Shown here: positions 23,454-29,847 of the stretch, in pieces
How positions within the stretch are numbered: position 1 is the stretch's first letter
Layout: each line of letters opens with the position of its first letter
From: an uncultured Nitrososphaera sp.
GTDB taxonomy: Archaea > Thermoproteota > Nitrososphaeria > Nitrososphaerales > Nitrososphaeraceae
Assembly (NCBI RefSeq): GCF_946478925.1
Contig: NZ_CAMLDP010000013.1
Span: forward strand, 1 to 29,847
Length of the DNA stretch: 29,847 bases
Direction of reading: 5' to 3'
Translations under genes and position numbers: made by a program
The notes under the pieces: generated by a model
Seen by the model: only the letters and a program-made list of their open reading frames with translations
The model's database searches: none
Told to the model about the DNA's origin: nothing

Positions 23454-23466
23454 TTCGGCTGCCGAA
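23454..23466 (-). terminator. Short palindrome after ureC
   Basis: TTCGGCTGCCGAA is a 6-bp inverted repeat around one base, 2 nt past the ureC stop and followed by the AT-rich promoter of the next gene. Possible terminator or 3'-end protector. Confidence 0.35.
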
Positions 23467-23468
23467 CT

Positions 23469-25181
23469 CTAAAATAGGTTGTACAGCCTCGCCATTGAGA
23501 GGCTCCTTGCAGGCTCGCTTGTCGCCACCTTGCCGTTCACCCTTACCTCGTACGTCTCCGGGTCGACGCTTATCTCTGGCGCAAGGTCGTTGTACAGCAT
23601 GTTCTGCTTGCCGATATTGCGGCAGTTTTTCACGGGCAGCATCTTTTTCTTTAGCCCAAGCTTTTTGCCGACGCCGTTTTTTATTGCCAGTTTCGACGTG
23701 AACGTGAACGACGTTGAATACCTTGCCGAGCCCATCGACCCGAACATCGGCCTGTAGTACACCGGCTCGGGAGTCGGTATCGACGCGTTGGGGTCTCCCA
23801 TGAGCGAGTAAGCGATGAACCCTCCCTTCAATACCATCTTGGGCTTGACGCCAAAGAACTGCGGCGTCCAGACTACAATGTCTGCTATCTTGCCCTTTTC
23901 AAGCGAGCCGACGTAGCTGGAGATGCCGTGCGTGATTGCCGGGTTTATCGTGAGTTTTGCCAGGTACCTCTTGGCGCGCAGGTTGTCGTTGTCGCCCTTT
24001 TCGTCTTTTAGTCGGCCGGCCGCCTTTTTCATCTTGTCTGCAGTCTGCCACGCCCTCGTGGTCACCTCGCCCACCCTTCCCATCGCCTGGCTGTCTGACG
24101 AGTACATGGAAAGGGCGCCAATGTCATGAAGCACGTCCTCTGCAGCTATGGTCTCTGCGCGTATCCTAGACTCGGCAAACGCTACGTCCTCTGGGATGGA
24201 CGGGCTCAGGTGGTGGCAGACCATCAGCATGTCGAGGTGCTCCTCAAGCGTGTTTACTGTAAACGGCCTCGTCGGATTGGTTGACGACGGCAGGATGTTG
24301 CCCTCGCTGGCTATCTTTAAAATGTCAGGCGCGTGCCCGCCGCCTGCTCCCTCCGTGTGGTACGTGTGGATTGTGCGCCCAGCTATAGCTTCAATCGTGT
24401 CGTCGACAAAGCCGCATTCGTTGAGCGTGTCAGTGTGTATGGCGACTTGCGTGTCGGTTTTGTCGGCGACTCTGAGCGCAGCATCTATCGTTGCCGGAGT
24501 GGAGCCCCAGTCCTCGTGCAGTTTCAACCCGCAGGCGCCTGCCGCAATCTGCTCGATGAGGGCCGGCTCGCGCGAGTCGTTTCCCTTGGCAAGGAGGCCA
24601 AAGTTCAGCGGGAGCTCGTCAAGGGCCTCCAGCATCCTGCGTATGTTCCATGGCCCCGGCGAGCACGTGGTCGCGTTCGTGCCGACCGCCGGCCCCGTGC
24701 CACCTCCTATCATCGTGGTAGTGCCTGCGCATATCGCCTCGATCGCCTGCTGGGGCGAGATGAAATGGATGTGCGTGTCAATCGTGCCGGGCGTGCATAT
24801 CGTGTGCTCGCCGGCGATGACCTCTGTGGCAGAAGAGACTATCATGTCTACTCTGTCCATGACGTCCGGGTTTCCGGCCTTGCCAATCCCTGCAACCCTG
24901 CCGTTTTTTATCCCGATGTCTGCCTTTATGATGCCAAGCACGGGGTCCATCACCACCGCGTTTGTTATCACGAGGTCGAGCGCTTCTCTGCTCGTCACTC
25001 CGCTTGCCTGGCCCGCACCGTCCCGGACGCTTTTTCCCCCGCCAAACACCAGTTCGTCGCCGGGGACAAGCAGGTCTTTTTCAACCTCGATTACAAGGTC
25101 GGTGTCGGCTAGCCTCACCCTGTCGCCCTTGGTCGGTCCATAGAGGTCGACGTACTGCCTGCGCGGAATTTCAAGCGTCAA
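23469..25181 (-). CDS. ureC: Urease subunit alpha
   Basis: Catalytic subunit that hydrolyses urea to ammonia and carbamate at a two-nickel centre. The 570-residue protein keeps every metal ligand: H137 and H139 (DTHIHF), carbamylated K220 (GLKLHEDWG), H249 (AIHTDTLNE), H275 ([15 protein letters not shown]) and D363 (SSDSQAMGR). The flap cysteine and histidine are C322 and H323 ([13 protein letters not shown]). Each is three places after its Klebsiella counterpart. Start TTG 25181 overlaps the ureB stop as TTGA, so translation is probably coupled. It ends the ureA-ureB-ureC operon. Nickel-loading genes (ureDEFG) are not in the window. Confidence 0.98.
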   Translation of the reverse strand: MTLEIPRRQYVDLYGPTKGDRVRLADTDLVIEVEKDLLVPGDELVFGGGKSVRDGAGQASGVTSREALDLVITNAVVMDPVLGIIKADIGIKNGRVAGIGKAGNPDVMDRVDMIVSSATEVIAGEHTICTPGTIDTHIHFISPQQAIEAICAGTTTMIGGGTGPAVGTNATTCSPGPWNIRRMLEALDELPLNFGLLAKGNDSREPALIEQIAAGACGLKLHEDWGSTPATIDAALRVADKTDTQVAIHTDTLNECGFVDDTIEAIAGRTIHTYHTEGAGGGHAPDILKIASEGNILPSSTNPTRPFTVNTLEEHLDMLMVCHHLSPSIPEDVAFAESRIRAETIAAEDVLHDIGALSMYSSDSQAMGRVGEVTTRAWQTADKMKKAAGRLKDEKGDNDNLRAKRYLAKLTINPAITHGISSYVGSLEKGKIADIVVWTPQFFGVKPKMVLKGGFIAYSLMGDPNASIPTPEPVYYRPMFGSMGSARYSTSFTFTSKLAIKNGVGKKLGLKKKMLPVKNCRNIGKQNMLYNDLAPEISVDPETYEVRVNGKVATSEPARSLSMARLYNLF

Positions 25182-25540
25182 GCGCCGGAAAACCCCCTAG
25201 CTTTTGCCTTTGCTAATGCCTGCCTCTTTTTTGCCGACAATTTGCCGTTTACAAGGCCGGAAAACCCGTACACCGTTTTTCCGCCGCCGTACTCTACCAG
25301 CTCTACCTCTCGCGTGTCGCCGGGCTCAAAGCGAAGTGACGTACCCGCCGGGATGTTCAGGTGGAACCCGTACGCCTTTTCCCGCGGGAACGAGAGCGCC
25401 TTGTTCACCTCGAAAAAGTGCGTGTGCGAGCCGACCTGCACCGGCCTGTTGCCCGTGTTGCTCACCCTGACTTTTGTGGTTTTCCGACCCACGTTTGCCG
25501 CCACTGGCCTGTCCGAAATGAAATATTCGCCCGGTATCAT
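25178..25540 (-). CDS. ureB: Urease subunit beta
   Basis: Structural urease subunit, 120 residues, with the family start [13 protein letters not shown] and the signature [18 protein letters not shown], then [17 protein letters not shown]. UreB packs on UreA and UreC in the (ABC)3 assembly and positions the catalytic subunit. The C-terminal extension [16 protein letters not shown] is basic. It starts 7 nt after the ureA stop and overlaps the ureC start by 4 nt, so it sits in one operon with both. The subunits are separate genes, as in most bacteria, and not fused as in plants or Helicobacter. Confidence 0.97.
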   Translation of the reverse strand: MIPGEYFISDRPVAANVGRKTTKVRVSNTGNRPVQVGSHTHFFEVNKALSFPREKAYGFHLNIPAGTSLRFEPGDTREVELVEYGGGKTVYGFSGLVNGKLSAKKRQALAKAKARGFSGA

Positions 25541-25547
25541 CCTGCAC

Positions 25548-25850
25548 TCACGCTATGGGGTTGTGAACGGTCACGAGTTTCGTGCCGTCCTCAAAAGTCG
25601 CTTCGACCTGCACCTGCTTGACAAGCTCTGGCACGCCGGGGAGGACGTCGCTCCTTGAAAGCACGCCTTTGCCGGAGCTCATCAGCTCTGACACGGACCT
25701 GCCGTCGCGCGCTCCCTCTACGATGTGGTCGGAAATGAGCGCGACAGCCTCGGTGTAGTTCAGCTTTAACCCTCTTGCGCGCCTTTTGCGCGCCACTTCG
25801 GCCGCCATGAAAATGTACAACTTGTCTATTTCCCGTGGTGCAAGCATCAT
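25548..25850 (-). CDS. ureA: Urease subunit gamma
   Basis: First gene of the urease operon, 100 residues, with [41 protein letters not shown] and the C-terminal [18 protein letters not shown], both standard for UreA. It assembles with UreB and UreC. An AT-rich TATA region at 25877-25888 (minus strand) is about 30-35 nt before ATG 25850, giving a leader of a few bases. The second codon is also ATG (25847) and could be used instead. The operon is followed by its own stop region after ureC. Confidence 0.97.
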   Translation of the reverse strand: MMLAPREIDKLYIFMAAEVARKRRARGLKLNYTEAVALISDHIVEGARDGRSVSELMSSGKGVLSRSDVLPGVPELVKQVQVEATFEDGTKLVTVHNPIA

Positions 25851-25876
25851 TTCAATTACAAATTGCTGATGATGTT

Positions 25877-25888
25877 GTATTTATAATT
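25877..25888 (-). promoter_or_regulatory. TATA-like box of the ureABC operon
   Basis: AATTATAAATAC on the minus strand, centred about 33 nt before ATG 25850. It is a good match to archaeal TATA boxes and the only promoter-like sequence before ureA. Confidence 0.55.
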
Positions 25889-25996
25889 GAGTACACGCGG
25901 CCATGCCTGCTGCGTGGTATGCGCACGCACAGCTTATGACCGTACTCGCAGTATTGCCCGTATGATGCCAAACAAAAGCACCAGAGTGTATAATAC

Positions 25997-26043
25997 TTGC
26001 AGGAAAAACCTGCAAAAAACAAATTTTAGCCGATGTCGGCTAA
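25997..26043 (-). terminator. Double-hairpin terminator after the symporter gene
   Basis: Two hairpins lie back to back. TTAGCCGA/TCGGCTAA (26026-26043) has a 2-nt loop. TTGCAGG/CCTGCAA (25997-26015) has a loop of five A on the plus strand. On the minus strand the first hairpin is followed by a run of six T, as expected for termination of the symporter transcript. The rest of the 26048-25889 gap shows no supported gene. Confidence 0.55.
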
Positions 26044-26048
26044 TTGGC

Positions 26049-28382
26049 CTATAGCAGCACCACGGGCTTGCCTGCCAGCCTTAGCACCTTGCTTGCCACG
26101 TGGCCGGTGTCGGCATGGCTCCCGCCAAGGCCCTTTCTGCCCATCACTATCATGTCGACGTTCAGTTTCTCGGCAGTCTCAGCTATCTTGGTCCCTGGGT
26201 CGCCCAGCTTGACTACCCGCTCGTACCTGCCACTCTTTTTGGGTATCATGACGCTCCTCAACATCCTCCTTCCTTCTTCCTCCATTTCTTGAGCCAGCTT
26301 TTCGTCGGGCGAGCCCTCCTCGCCTTCTTCGTCGTCTGTCCACTCGATGACGTTGAGGAGAAATATCTTGGCCGGGGTGTCCTCGTCGAAAAGGTAGCTG
26401 GCGTACGTCAACGCGCGCAGCGATTCTTTGGAGCCGTCGATGGCGACTAGGATCTTGCGGGCTTCGTAATCGTCGTGCACCCTTTTCGTGTCGCCTTCAT
26501 ACTCTTTGCGTCGGTCTGTCTCGGGGCTGGAGAGGGAAAGCGTCGCGATCCTGCGCAGCACCTCAACAATCCCCCTCCTTGCTTCAATTAGAGGCAAGAA
26601 TATCACTACCGCCGCGGCGCCGGCGGCCCAGGCGACTGCCATGCCTATCCAGACGTGGTACACAAGCGACGAAAAGATATAACCTGAAAAATACAGTGGC
26701 AGCGGCCAAACCACTACGAGTATCAGGGTGAGCGCGATGGCGTACTTGTAGCTGAACCGGGCCGCACCTTTCAGGAACTTTTCGTCCGTGTCGTGCTCTA
26801 TCATCGACCGGACCCTGTCGTCGACTACGAGTATCCTCTGCTTCATCACCTCAAAATTGAAATTCTCCGGCCTAAGCAGGCTTCCCGCGATGGACACAAG
26901 CGCGCCAACTGATATCGCGGTAACGTTGCCTATCAAAAGAGGCGTGTTCTGGCCTGTGGTGGCGATGGTTATCTCCCCGTACAGCGCGTTTGCGGTGGCA
27001 AGCCACGCGCCGATGCCGCATGCAAGGCCGACGATTGCAGCCGCAGTCGCCGCGACCTTGTTTGCCTTTTTCCACACCACCGCTATGGTGATGGGGGCGA
27101 CTGCCGAGCCTATCAGGATGCCCATTGCCAGATACACGTACTGGAGGCTTGCGCCGATTACTAGGAGCATCGACGCAAGTATGCCCATGCCGATTCCAAA
27201 GCAGAGTATCACGAGGCGGGAGACGCGCATCAGCTCCCTGCCGGAAGACGAGGGCTTGGCGTACGTCCTGTATACGTCGTACGTGACAAGCGACGACACG
27301 GCGACAAGCTCGGCCGAGCCGGCAGAAGTCACGGCGGTGAAAAGCATCGTGAGCAAGAGTATCGCGCCCACGTCGCCAAGGAGCTGCGATGCTGCCGCCG
27401 GCGCCACGAGGCCCATGCCTATCTGCTCCGGGGTGAGCGAGACTCCGACTGCCACTGCGCCGAGTCCAAGCGTGGTGGCAAGCGTAAAGGGGATGGCAAA
27501 CCACGCAAGGCCGCCTATCAAAAAGCCCTTGACGGCGGATCTCGGCCTTGCCGCAATCGCGCGCTGCCAGTACGCCTGGTCCACAAACACGGTGCCGAAA
27601 TTACCAACAATGTTGATGATGCCAAACACGAGCGCGCCGGCCGACGCCATAGTCAGGTATGCGCCTCCTGCATTTCCCTCCACCGGCTTTAGCGCTGCCG
27701 CTGCGGCCAGCTTGTCAAACATGCCGGAAATCCCGCCTACGTGCGGAGTTGCAAAGTAGATTGCAGTCACGAATATCAGGATGACTGCAAATATGAACGC
27801 CGTGTTCAGATAGTCGGCAAAAAACGTCGCCTTTAACCCGCCAAAAAGCGTGTAGATTATGACGCCGACTGGTATCAGAAAAGCCGCGACGTAGATGTTG
27901 ACGCCCGTGAGCGAGTTTACAACGGCCGCGCCCCCGAGGACCAGCATCGCCGTGACTATCGTGTTTGTCATCAATGCAAACGACAAAAAGACCTTGTGCG
28001 CGTGCCTCCCAAAGCGGGCGTAGATGACCTCTGGAAAAGTGTGCGACATTGGCACCTTTCTCTTTAGCTCAATGGCAAGTATGGCAAACAGCACTACCTG
28101 TATGCTTGCCCCAGCCGCGTACCAGAACGGGCCGCTGATGCCGAATTGATAAGCGACGGTGGACGACTGCAACAGGGTGGCGGCCCACGTCCACGCGGAC
28201 ACCACCGACGAGGCTATCAGGCCCGTCTTGACGTTTCTGCCCGCGGTATAGAACCACTCGAAGGTCTTTCTGGTCCCAAGCCACTTGGTCTCTGCCCTGA
28301 CAAGCAGCGTGACTACTAGGGCCATCACCAGCCCCACTCCGAGGAGTACAAAATAGCCAATGCCCTCGGAGAGCATCCCCAT
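26049..28382 (-). CDS. Sodium:solute (urea-type, DUR3-like) symporter with C-terminal USP domain
   Basis: From ATG 28382 the product is 777 residues. About residues 1-510 form a sodium:solute symporter with roughly 13 membrane segments (e.g. GIGYFVLLGVGLVMALVVTLLV, the TFPEVIYARFG helix region, LFGGLKATFFADYLN, IINIVGNFGTVFVDQAYWQRA). Two further segments at about 565-625 follow, then a soluble universal-stress-protein domain at about 642-777 (KILVAIDGSKESLRALTYA to VASKVLRLAGKPVVLL). An upstream start at 28481 would add 33 residues lying over the promoter. A TATA-like box at 28404-28413 is about 25 nt before ATG 28382, so it is leaderless. Location beside ureABC makes urea the likely substrate. 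Confidence 0.93.
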   Translation of the reverse strand: MGMLSEGIGYFVLLGVGLVMALVVTLLVRAETKWLGTRKTFEWFYTAGRNVKTGLIASSVVSAWTWAATLLQSSTVAYQFGISGPFWYAAGASIQVVLFAILAIELKRKVPMSHTFPEVIYARFGRHAHKVFLSFALMTNTIVTAMLVLGGAAVVNSLTGVNIYVAAFLIPVGVIIYTLFGGLKATFFADYLNTAFIFAVILIFVTAIYFATPHVGGISGMFDKLAAAAALKPVEGNAGGAYLTMASAGALVFGIINIVGNFGTVFVDQAYWQRAIAARPRSAVKGFLIGGLAWFAIPFTLATTLGLGAVAVGVSLTPEQIGMGLVAPAAASQLLGDVGAILLLTMLFTAVTSAGSAELVAVSSLVTYDVYRTYAKPSSSGRELMRVSRLVILCFGIGMGILASMLLVIGASLQYVYLAMGILIGSAVAPITIAVVWKKANKVAATAAAIVGLACGIGAWLATANALYGEITIATTGQNTPLLIGNVTAISVGALVSIAGSLLRPENFNFEVMKQRILVVDDRVRSMIEHDTDEKFLKGAARFSYKYAIALTLILVVVWPLPLYFSGYIFSSLVYHVWIGMAVAWAAGAAAVVIFLPLIEARRGIVEVLRRIATLSLSSPETDRRKEYEGDTKRVHDDYEARKILVAIDGSKESLRALTYASYLFDEDTPAKIFLLNVIEWTDDEEGEEGSPDEKLAQEMEEEGRRMLRSVMIPKKSGRYERVVKLGDPGTKIAETAEKLNVDMIVMGRKGLGGSHADTGHVASKVLRLAGKPVVLL

Positions 28383-28403
28383 TTTCTGAAAATGGCGCAA
28401 ACG

Positions 28404-28413
28404 AATATTTAAG
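28404..28413 (-). promoter_or_regulatory. TATA-like box of the symporter gene, deciding its start
   Basis: CTTAAATATT on the minus strand, centred about 26 nt before ATG 28382. It argues for the 28382 start against 28481. Confidence 0.55.
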
Positions 28414-28534
28414 ATTATGAAGGGTTTTTTCACCACAATCTGGCACCTACGCTCAAGAGGACATAAAATAATTGCCCGCAAAAACCGCCAAATCTGAAAA
28501 AATCTATAACCTACTTCCTTCTACTGGAGTGCAT

Positions 28535-29074
28535 ATGGTCGACGAGATAGACGAACTTATCTTGTCCGCACTGAGCAAGAACTCTCTGCAGGACACCCGC
28601 GAGACATGGGACTTTCTCCGGGGCCACGGCCACAACCTGACAGAAGAGGAAATAGAGTCGAGGATAACGAAACTGGAGGCAGACGGCGTCATAACAGGCT
28701 ACACCATCTCGGTCGACATGAAAAAGCTCCGGCGCCGGACGATGAGGGTCGCGCTCGTGACGTTCAAGACATCGCAGCATTTGCCAAAGAGGATAGAGGG
28801 GCTGAAAAAGTACCTGGCAGACGCGCCGTTTGTCATATTCTCCGGCAGGACGCGGGGAGGCTATGACTGGATAACCGTGCAGATATTCCTCTCTGAAGAG
28901 ATGGCCGACGAAGAGTCGGACATTTACCGCAACCTGTTCGGGGACATCATCCAGTCGTACGAGGTCTATGACTTTATCCCGGCAAAAGAGCCATCGTTTT
29001 CCGCGCTCACGCATACGCCAAAGGAGTACAAAAAGTTCCTCGACGAATGGATTCCGCCTTTCCTCGGCAGGTAA
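28535..29074 (+). CDS. Lrp/AsnC-type transcriptional regulator
   Basis: From ATG 28535 the product is 179 residues, with an N-terminal winged-helix region (DEIDELILSALSKNSLQDTR to EEIESRITKLEADGVITGYTISVD), then the RAM-like sensor (TMRVALVTFKTSQHLPKRIEGLKKYLADAPFVIFSGRTRGGYDWITVQIF). A start at 28472 would add 21 residues. GGAG a few bases before 28535 and a TATA-like CTATAAC at 28504-28510 favour the later start. Lrp proteins sense amino acids or other small ligands as dimers or octamers. It is divergent from the symporter and so may regulate urea uptake; no effector can be read from sequence. Confidence 0.88.
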   Translation: MVDEIDELILSALSKNSLQDTRETWDFLRGHGHNLTEEEIESRITKLEADGVITGYTISVDMKKLRRRTMRVALVTFKTSQHLPKRIEGLKKYLADAPFVIFSGRTRGGYDWITVQIFLSEEMADEESDIYRNLFGDIIQSYEVYDFIPAKEPSFSALTHTPKEYKKFLDEWIPPFLGR

Positions 29075-29308
29075 AAAAAGAAGAGCTATAGCTCTTCTGC
29101 GCGCTGTTCTTGAACCTGATGCTCTCGGGCAATTTCAGCAATAGAGCCTCCTGCAGCGGAAATTCGTAAACTACCTGTACGTTTGCGCGCACGGTTTCGT
29201 ATTATACAGACCGGCGAGAACTGCATAAATACAGAGAGATGCGACACATTCAGAGAATATGCCACTTGGTTTTTCCCGATCAAGTGACTGCGGGGGCTTG
29301 CTCAATTG
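29075..29308. other. Intergenic region with a perfect 20-nt palindrome
   Basis: AGAAGAGCTATAGCTCTTCT (29079-29098) begins 4 nt after the Lrp stop. On the minus strand it is followed by a run of T (seven), so it could end a minus-strand transcript; a minus-strand TATA-like TGTATAAT lies at 29201-29208. No protein gene on either strand is convincing here. The right part holds the thermosome promoter. Confidence 0.45.
29224..29231 (+). promoter_or_regulatory. TATA-like box of the thermosome gene
   Basis: CATAAATA about 80 nt before ATG 29309, implying a leader of about 55 nt, long for this genome segment. Confidence 0.45.
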
Positions 29309-29847
29309 ATGGCCGCGCAGCCAGAGGGCCAAAGGCTGTTTGGCGAGGGAGTGAAAAGAGCAAGCGGCGGTGAGGCGCGCAGGTACAACATGCTTGCGGC
29401 AAGGCTCATCGCCGAGATGGTAAAAGGACTGCTTGGGCCCCGGGGGATGGACAAGGTGTTTGTCGACATCATGGGCGAAGTCACGCTGACAAAGGACGGC
29501 GCGACCCTGCTTCGCAAGATAGACGTCGAGCACCCCGCTGCAAAGGTGCTCATCGAGGCGTCAAATGCAGTCGACAACGCAGTCGGCGACGGCACAACAT
29601 CGGTGGTTGTAATTGCCGGCGCGCTCGTAGCAAAGGCGGAGGAGCTCTTGGAGCTGGGCGTCCTTCCAGCGACCATTTCAGACGGCTACCGCAGGGCGCT
29701 TGCCACAGCTATGGAGGCGCTTTTGGCAAGTGCCATGAAACACGATAATTCTGACAGAAAGACGATGGAGCGCCTCGCCGCGACGTGCCTGGAATCCAAG
29801 GCCATATCGTCCTGCATGGAAAAGGAGCAGATTGCAAAACTGATGGT
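29309..29847 (+). CDS. ths: Thermosome (group II chaperonin) subunit, cut by the window end
   Basis: ATP-driven protein-folding chaperonin that forms two stacked rings with a built-in lid. The visible 179 residues start with a short N-terminal extension and RLFGEGVKRASGGEARRYNMLAA, then GLLGPRGMDKVFVD, the nucleotide-binding TKDGATLLRKIDVEHPAAK, and VGDGTTSVVVIAGALVAKAEELL. The GDGTT motif contacts ATP phosphates and Mg2+. Most relatives have T-T-T-A-V-V after G-D-G; here it is T-T-S-V-V-V. The frame is open to the end of the window, so more than half of a usual 540-residue protein is missing. Thaumarchaea often have several thermosome genes, and which paralogue this is cannot be told. Confidence 0.95.
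   Translation, partial: MAAQPEGQRLFGEGVKRASGGEARRYNMLAARLIAEMVKGLLGPRGMDKVFVDIMGEVTLTKDGATLLRKIDVEHPAAKVLIEASNAVDNAVGDGTTSVVVIAGALVAKAEELLELGVLPATISDGYRRALATAMEALLASAMKHDNSDRKTMERLAATCLESKAISSCMEKEQIAKLM

Noticed and set aside
24148..25143. 331-residue open frame on the plus strand opposite ureC
   Set aside because: Antisense shadow of the GC-rich ureC gene; composition is unlike a protein and every urease site is intact on the minus strand.
26788..27759. 323-residue plus-strand open frame opposite the symporter
   Set aside because: Shadow of the membrane-protein codons; alanine/proline/threonine/serine-rich without any domain.
1..29847. CRISPR array, insertion sequence, rRNA or integrase gene
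   Set aside because: No regularly spaced repeats, transposase or recombinase motifs (R-H-R-Y or DDE) and no rRNA-like sequence were seen on either strand.

Overview
The window looks like a GC-rich chromosome segment of an ammonia-oxidising thaumarchaeon (Nitrososphaerota), most likely the soil Nitrososphaera lineage. Lineage markers are a eukaryotic-type DNA topoisomerase IB, an archaeal S11 ribosomal protein, a group II chaperonin, RtcB, a PDCD5-like protein, two Lrp/AsnC-type regulators, and a urease operon beside a sodium:solute (urea-type) symporter. Archaeal TATA-like boxes lie about 20-30 nt before many starts, so many messages are probably leaderless or nearly so, often with TTG or GTG starts. 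This assignment comes from gene content only.

Layout. 1-1101: the tail of a membrane protein with an apparent frameshift, then a SAM methyltransferase broken by an in-frame TGA. 1153-5571: rps11; a minus-strand rtcB, PDCD5-like and small unknown gene cluster; an ABM-like small protein; purB. 5574-6884: tRNA-Phe, then a 1.1 kb AT-rich insert holding one ribbon-helix-helix gene. The insert is bounded by an intact tRNA-Met gene and a displaced copy of that tRNA's 3' end, the layout left by site-specific integration. 6941-13553 (minus): CBS/zinc-finger protein, signal-peptide/TM/winged-helix protein, topoisomerase IB and a DUF1998-type helicase. 13629-16084: methyltransferase and MFS transporter (coupled), then convergent purN. 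16163-20145: a double-module Lrp regulator divergent from an AhpD-like protein across a small intergenic region with a perfect inverted repeat, then an MBL-fold RNase-like protein and an LLM-class flavin/F420 oxidoreductase. 20399-23414: small conserved-looking gene, citrate synthase, membrane-tethered intradiol dioxygenase, small unknown gene.

23469-28382 is a nitrogen-acquisition block on the minus strand: ureA-ureB-ureC, preceded by a symporter with a C-terminal universal-stress-protein domain. Urea uptake and hydrolysis would supply ammonia for oxidation and CO2 for fixation. An Lrp-type regulator is divergent from the symporter. The window ends inside a thermosome gene.

The observations most worth checking are the tRNA-Met-bounded mini-element, the membrane-anchored intradiol dioxygenase with all four predicted iron ligands, the symporter-USP fusion with a degenerate nucleotide motif, and the operator-like inverted repeat at the Lrp gene. 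I saw no CRISPR array, rRNA or insertion sequence.
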